DNA of 64,000 bases from Betaproteobacteria bacterium (GTDB lineage Bacteria; Pseudomonadota; Gammaproteobacteria; Burkholderiales; Casimicrobiaceae): the NCBI GenBank assembly GCA_009778785.1, contig WRFN01000008.1:1-64000 (forward strand). Direction: 5' to 3'. Position numbers and translations under genes: made by a program. Under the pieces are notes generated by a model. It made no database searches. It was not told where the DNA came from and saw only the letters and a program-made list of their open reading frames with translations. The first letter of the stretch is position 1. Each line of letters opens with the position of its first letter. Positions 61,134-64,000 of this stretch are shown here, in pieces.

Positions 61134-62201
61134 TTACTCTTTCTCTTGCACGACCGTCACTTGCAACGTCTTTAAATACGCCAGAAGCCGTTTGCGCACA
61201 TCGCTGCAGGGTTTCTCGCCACCGAGCGACAGGTGCAAATCCACCCACGTATCTTCCGTTACCCGATTGGCGCGAAGGTTGACGTTGCACGCTTGAATGC
61301 CCGACATTTCGTAAGTGATGACGTCCCAGTCGTTGACTTTGGTGATTTCCGCCGTCGGCGCTCGGGTGATGCCTTCCTTGTCCCAGAATTCTTTGGCCGC
61401 GTTGTATTTGAATTTTTCTTTCGGCTCGAACCAGCCCGAAACAATCACGTCGGTTTTACTGTCGCGCCCCATGAAATAGCCCTGGCCGTGCATCCCCGCT
61501 GCTTTTTTGTCCTCGGCAAAATCCGAAGGAAAGCGCAACTGCGTGCGGCTGTCGGCAAAGCCGATCACTGCGCCGCCTTTTTCACCACCCTCGCTTTTTG
61601 GCATCGCTTCTTCTTTGGCGCCCGGTACGACGAGCGTCGTTTTCATGCCCGCCAGCGCTTTGAGGGTTCGTTGAAACGCCGGACTGTTCGCGTCGTCCGC
61701 CAGAATGTTCACAAACGCGGAGGTGTCGTCATCGCCGTAGTAAAGCGCAAACGAAGACATCGTTTTGTAATCATTCGGCTTGGGCGGTTTTCCGACGAGG
61801 CTCGCGTCGGTGATCGTGTAGTAAACGCCAAAACCGTTTTTGATTTCCAGATCTTTCATGGCAATCTGTTTTTCGACGGCCATCCCGAGGAGATTTTCTC
61901 CCGCCTTTTGCATCTTTTTCTTCATTTGCGCCGCCGCATCTGTCGGCAGCATCCGGTTTTGAGCGAAGCGCCCCACATCGATGCGGATCGAAAGCCGCTC
62001 TTTTTCCGGCGCCGTGATTTTCACGATGTACGAAATGCCGCCATCCAGTTTTCCTTTGGCGACTTCGCTTTTCCAGTTGTCGGGAAGATCGATTTCCAGC
62101 TTGCTGTCGGGTTCGAGTTTGATGGTGGCGGCGTGAGCGGTGCTGATAACAAATGAGACTACCGCAAACAGCGCGATAAGCAGAGGCGTTACTTTTTTCA
62201 T
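61134..62201 (-). CDS. Uncharacterised secreted protein
   Basis: The 355-residue protein starts MKKVTPLLIALFAVVSFVIS with a signal peptide (ending AHA) and has a PsbP/DcrB-like-looking start, TIKLEPDSKLEIDLPDNWK. It is Lys-rich with two Cys near the C-terminus (QACNV, KPCSDV). I do not recognise a specific family. ATG 62201 is preferred because it begins the signal peptide; 21 open codons precede it. It is followed by DUF4328 in a likely operon. Confidence 0.6.
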   Translation of the reverse strand: MKKVTPLLIALFAVVSFVISTAHAATIKLEPDSKLEIDLPDNWKSEVAKGKLDGGISYIVKITAPEKERLSIRIDVGRFAQNRMLPTDAAAQMKKKMQKAGENLLGMAVEKQIAMKDLEIKNGFGVYYTITDASLVGKPPKPNDYKTMSSFALYYGDDDTSAFVNILADDANSPAFQRTLKALAGMKTTLVVPGAKEEAMPKSEGGEKGGAVIGFADSRTQLRFPSDFAEDKKAAGMHGQGYFMGRDSKTDVIVSGWFEPKEKFKYNAAKEFWDKEGITRAPTAEITKVNDWDVITYEMSGIQACNVNLRANRVTEDTWVDLHLSLGGEKPCSDVRKRLLAYLKTLQVTVVQEKE

Positions 62202-62270
62202 CGGTTTTTCCTTGGTGGTTGAAACGATGGACAAACGTCTGGGATTGCGTTGCTTGATTCTCAACCTTTC

Positions 62271-62298
62271 CCCCTTCGACAGGCTCAGGGCGAACGGG
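62271..62298. repeat. Dispersed CCCTTCGACAGGCTCAGGG repeat
   Basis: CCCCTTCGACAGGCTCAGGG followed by CGAACGGG, inverted relative to the copy at 33854. It lies in the 253-base spacer upstream of the secreted protein gene. Confidence 0.7.
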
Positions 62299-62454
62299 TG
62301 AAATCAGCGCATCCCTGACATCAGGCAAATGGGCCGGACGAGAAATGATACCAACTTACAGGGTTGGCGGCGGAAGAATTTTGAGTCGCGCGCGAAAAGT
62401 TTGTCGGGAGGCGACGACATCCTCCGACGGCAACGGGGAAAAGCAGGAAAGCAG

Positions 62455-63126
62455 TTATTTCTTTTGCGCTGTCTGCTCTGCATCGAGCCGCGCTCTTTCC
62501 GCCGCTTTCAGTTCGCGCCAGCGGATTTTGCGTTGTTCGTATTTGGCGGTCAGGTTTTCTTTTTCGTGAAGGGCGCGATCGATGCTGCCGTTGCGCGTCG
62601 CGATTTCGCCTTCCAGCGTTTCCAGTTCGCCCTGCGGCAAGACGCCGCCTTTTTCTTTCCGCGTCAATAATTCTTTGCGCCGCGTTTGTTGTTGCGTCAA
62701 CACCACTTTGGTCGCTTCGATTTGCGCGTCCAGCGCGGAAAGGTCGCGGTCGCGCGCCAGATCGATATCCCCTTCGCTCAGATACGAGGTCATCAGCGCT
62801 TTGTCTTGACGCTCGGCGTTGTTTTTTTCTTCTTGTTCGCGTTGTTGTTGGGCGACTTCTTCATCGCTCAGTTTGCGCGGTTTCTGTGTCGGGTTAACCG
62901 CCTCGATTTTCTTGACCGACCGCGCTTGTTTGTCGAGAACCGTTTGCTCGTGATTGCCCGCATCCATCGGCGCTTTGTCGCTGTAATGAACGACTCCCTG
63001 ATCGTCCACCCATTTGTACATTTTGGAGCTGCCGCTCGATTGCGCCGCCGGCGCAGCCGCCACCCCCGCCGAAAAGAGCAACATCAAAAAGAAGCTTATC
63101 GCGATTTGTTTTGTTGTCGTCAACAT
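62455..63126 (-). CDS. DUF4124 coiled-coil envelope protein
   Basis: The 223-residue protein has a signal peptide (ending GVAA), a DUF4124 domain (KMYKWVDDQGVVHYSDKAP) and a long charged coiled-coil (about residues 85-223, EEVAQQQREQEEKNNAERQ). DUF4124 proteins are envelope proteins of unknown role. It is the first gene of the minus-strand group next to xthA. Confidence 0.85.
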   Translation of the reverse strand: MLTTTKQIAISFFLMLLFSAGVAAAPAAQSSGSSKMYKWVDDQGVVHYSDKAPMDAGNHEQTVLDKQARSVKKIEAVNPTQKPRKLSDEEVAQQQREQEEKNNAERQDKALMTSYLSEGDIDLARDRDLSALDAQIEATKVVLTQQQTRRKELLTRKEKGGVLPQGELETLEGEIATRNGSIDRALHEKENLTAKYEQRKIRWRELKAAERARLDAEQTAQKK

Positions 63127-63311
63127 CGTTCCGACTCCGGAAAATTCAGCCCCTTAACAACACCGCTCGCCTTGGCGAGTTCCGCAAACCCAAGAGTTTT
63201 ATATTTTTACCATCACTGGTCGAAAAGCGCTACTCTTTTGTGTCATTTCGGCGCGAAAGTCGGGGCGGCGTATCGTTCGGCATACACCGGCGCGCTGAAC
63301 ACTTCCTGACC

Positions 63312-63376
63312 ATTCGGGCTGAGCTGGTGAAGTCCGCGATTCTTTGCCGCTTGCCCTTCGACAATCTCAAGGCGAA
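63312..63376. repeat. Degenerate inverted pair of the dispersed TTCGACA repeat
   Basis: ATTCGGGCTGAGCTGGTGAA and GCCCTTCGACAATCTCAAGG face each other in the 328-base spacer between the DUF4124 gene and xthA. No coding frame with family features is seen in that spacer, which must hold both divergent promoters. Confidence 0.55.
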
Positions 63377-63454
63377 AGGAATCTTATTCGTCAACGTTCC
63401 CCCGCCGTTGCTTTCCTGTATCCTGTCGCCTGTTTTACGGGTTCTCTTTACAGC

Positions 63455-64000
63455 ATGCGCATCATTTCGCTTAATCTCAACGGCATCCGTTCCGCCGAAC
63501 GCAAGGGTTTGTCCGCCTGGCTGGCGCAAGCGTCGCCTTGGGAAGTTTTGTGCCTTCAGGAACTGAAGGCCGATCTCGCCGACATTCCCGCACCGCTGGC
63601 CGATGCGCCGCACGCCGCGTTTTTACCGGCGCAGAAAAAGGGCTATAGCGGCGTCGGGTTGCTCGCTTCGACGCCGTTTGCGTCGCGCCGCGGGTTCGGC
63701 TCGCCGGAATTCGACGCCGAAGGCCGCTACCTGCAAGCCGATTTCGACGGGCTTTCGGTTGTCAGCGTTTACTTTCCGTCCGGCTCCAGCGGAGAAGAGC
63801 GGCAGCAAGCCAAGTATCGATTTCTCGATGCCTTTTTGCCGCATTTGCATTCGCTCATCGTGGCGGCAACGAAAGCCGGACGCGAGTTGATCGTCTGCGG
63901 CGACGTCAACATCGCGCACAAGGAAATCGATCTCAAAAACTGGAAATCGAATCAGAAAAACTCCGGCTTTCTGCCCGAAGAACGCGCCTGGCTCGACCGG
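63455..64000 (+). CDS. xthA: Exodeoxyribonuclease III (partial, runs off the window)
   Basis: The visible 182 residues match an AP endonuclease of the ExoIII type: MRIISLNLNGIRSAERKGL, catalytic Glu in LCLQELKADL, GYSGVGLLAS, YFPSGSSGEERQQAKYRFLD and GDVNIAHKEIDLKNW with the active Asp-Asn pair. The right part of the domain, with the catalytic His, lies beyond the window. It repairs abasic sites. ATG 63455 fits the family start exactly. Confidence 0.95.
   Translation, partial: MRIISLNLNGIRSAERKGLSAWLAQASPWEVLCLQELKADLADIPAPLADAPHAAFLPAQKKGYSGVGLLASTPFASRRGFGSPEFDAEGRYLQADFDGLSVVSVYFPSGSSGEERQQAKYRFLDAFLPHLHSLIVAATKAGRELIVCGDVNIAHKEIDLKNWKSNQKNSGFLPEERAWLDR

Overview
The window is a GC-rich chromosomal segment from a betaproteobacterium-like organism. 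I cannot fix genus or order. The evidence is the rpmH-rnpA-yidD-yidC-mnmE block, the mreBCD-mrdA-rodA-rlpA row followed by tolB-pal-cpoB, gatCAB, four proteins with IPTL-CTERM-type sorting tails, a complete-looking aryl polyene (APE) cluster, and short dispersed repeats, some matching the neisserial dRS3 pattern. No plasmid, phage or CRISPR signature is visible. The only mobile-element trace is a transposase-like C-terminal tail at the left edge.

Layout. 1-6.3 kb: transposase remnant, then ribosomal protein L34, RNase P protein, YidD, YidC, MnmE, a family 2 glycosyltransferase and a 3-mercaptopyruvate-type sulfurtransferase, all on the plus strand. 6.3-13 kb: small membrane proteins (YIP1, DUF4870), a CPA2 antiporter, an OmpA/Ig-like surface protein and lipoate-protein ligase. 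13.2-18.4 kb: two tandem paralogous secreted DUF11-type proteins with IPTL-CTERM tails, each behind the same promoter carrying the same palindrome, then two tRNA-Lys genes. 18.8-30.3 kb, minus strand: mreB-mreC-mreD-mrdA-rodA-rlpA (cell elongation), then tolB-pal-cpoB-mutY-DUF1178. 30.6-35 kb, plus strand: gatC-gatA-gatB and htpX. 35.1-39.9 kb: a divergent pair of large secreted proteins that resemble autotransporter passengers but end in IPTL-CTERM tails instead of a beta-barrel; one has a structured 5' leader with an intrinsic terminator just before the gene. 39.9-43.5 kb: an RNB-domain exoribonuclease, a repeat-dense gene-free block and a CsgG-like lipoprotein. 43.8-58.6 kb, minus strand: the APE operon and, at its 3' end, two small secreted paralogs. 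58.8-64 kb: Mpl, three small envelope or secreted proteins and a tiny secreted ORF, a DUF4124 protein, and the start of exodeoxyribonuclease III.

How the genes work together. The core blocks build the envelope: YidC insertion, MreBCD-PBP2-RodA elongation, RlpA septal processing, Tol-Pal, and Mpl recycling. The accessory part decorates the envelope. The APE operon encodes acyl carrier proteins, ketosynthases, a chain-length factor, a ketoreductase, dehydratases, an AMP-ligase, a glycosyltransferase, acyltransferases and a LolA/MMPL/lipoprotein export set for an outer-membrane aryl polyene lipid. The IPTL-CTERM proteins should need an exosortase (XrtH type) encoded elsewhere.

The most notable observations are the barrel-less autotransporter-like IPTL-CTERM pair with its leader attenuator, the shared palindromic promoter of the DUF11 tandem, and a one-base frameshift in an APE ketosynthase. 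All assignments come from reading the sequence. No database search was run.
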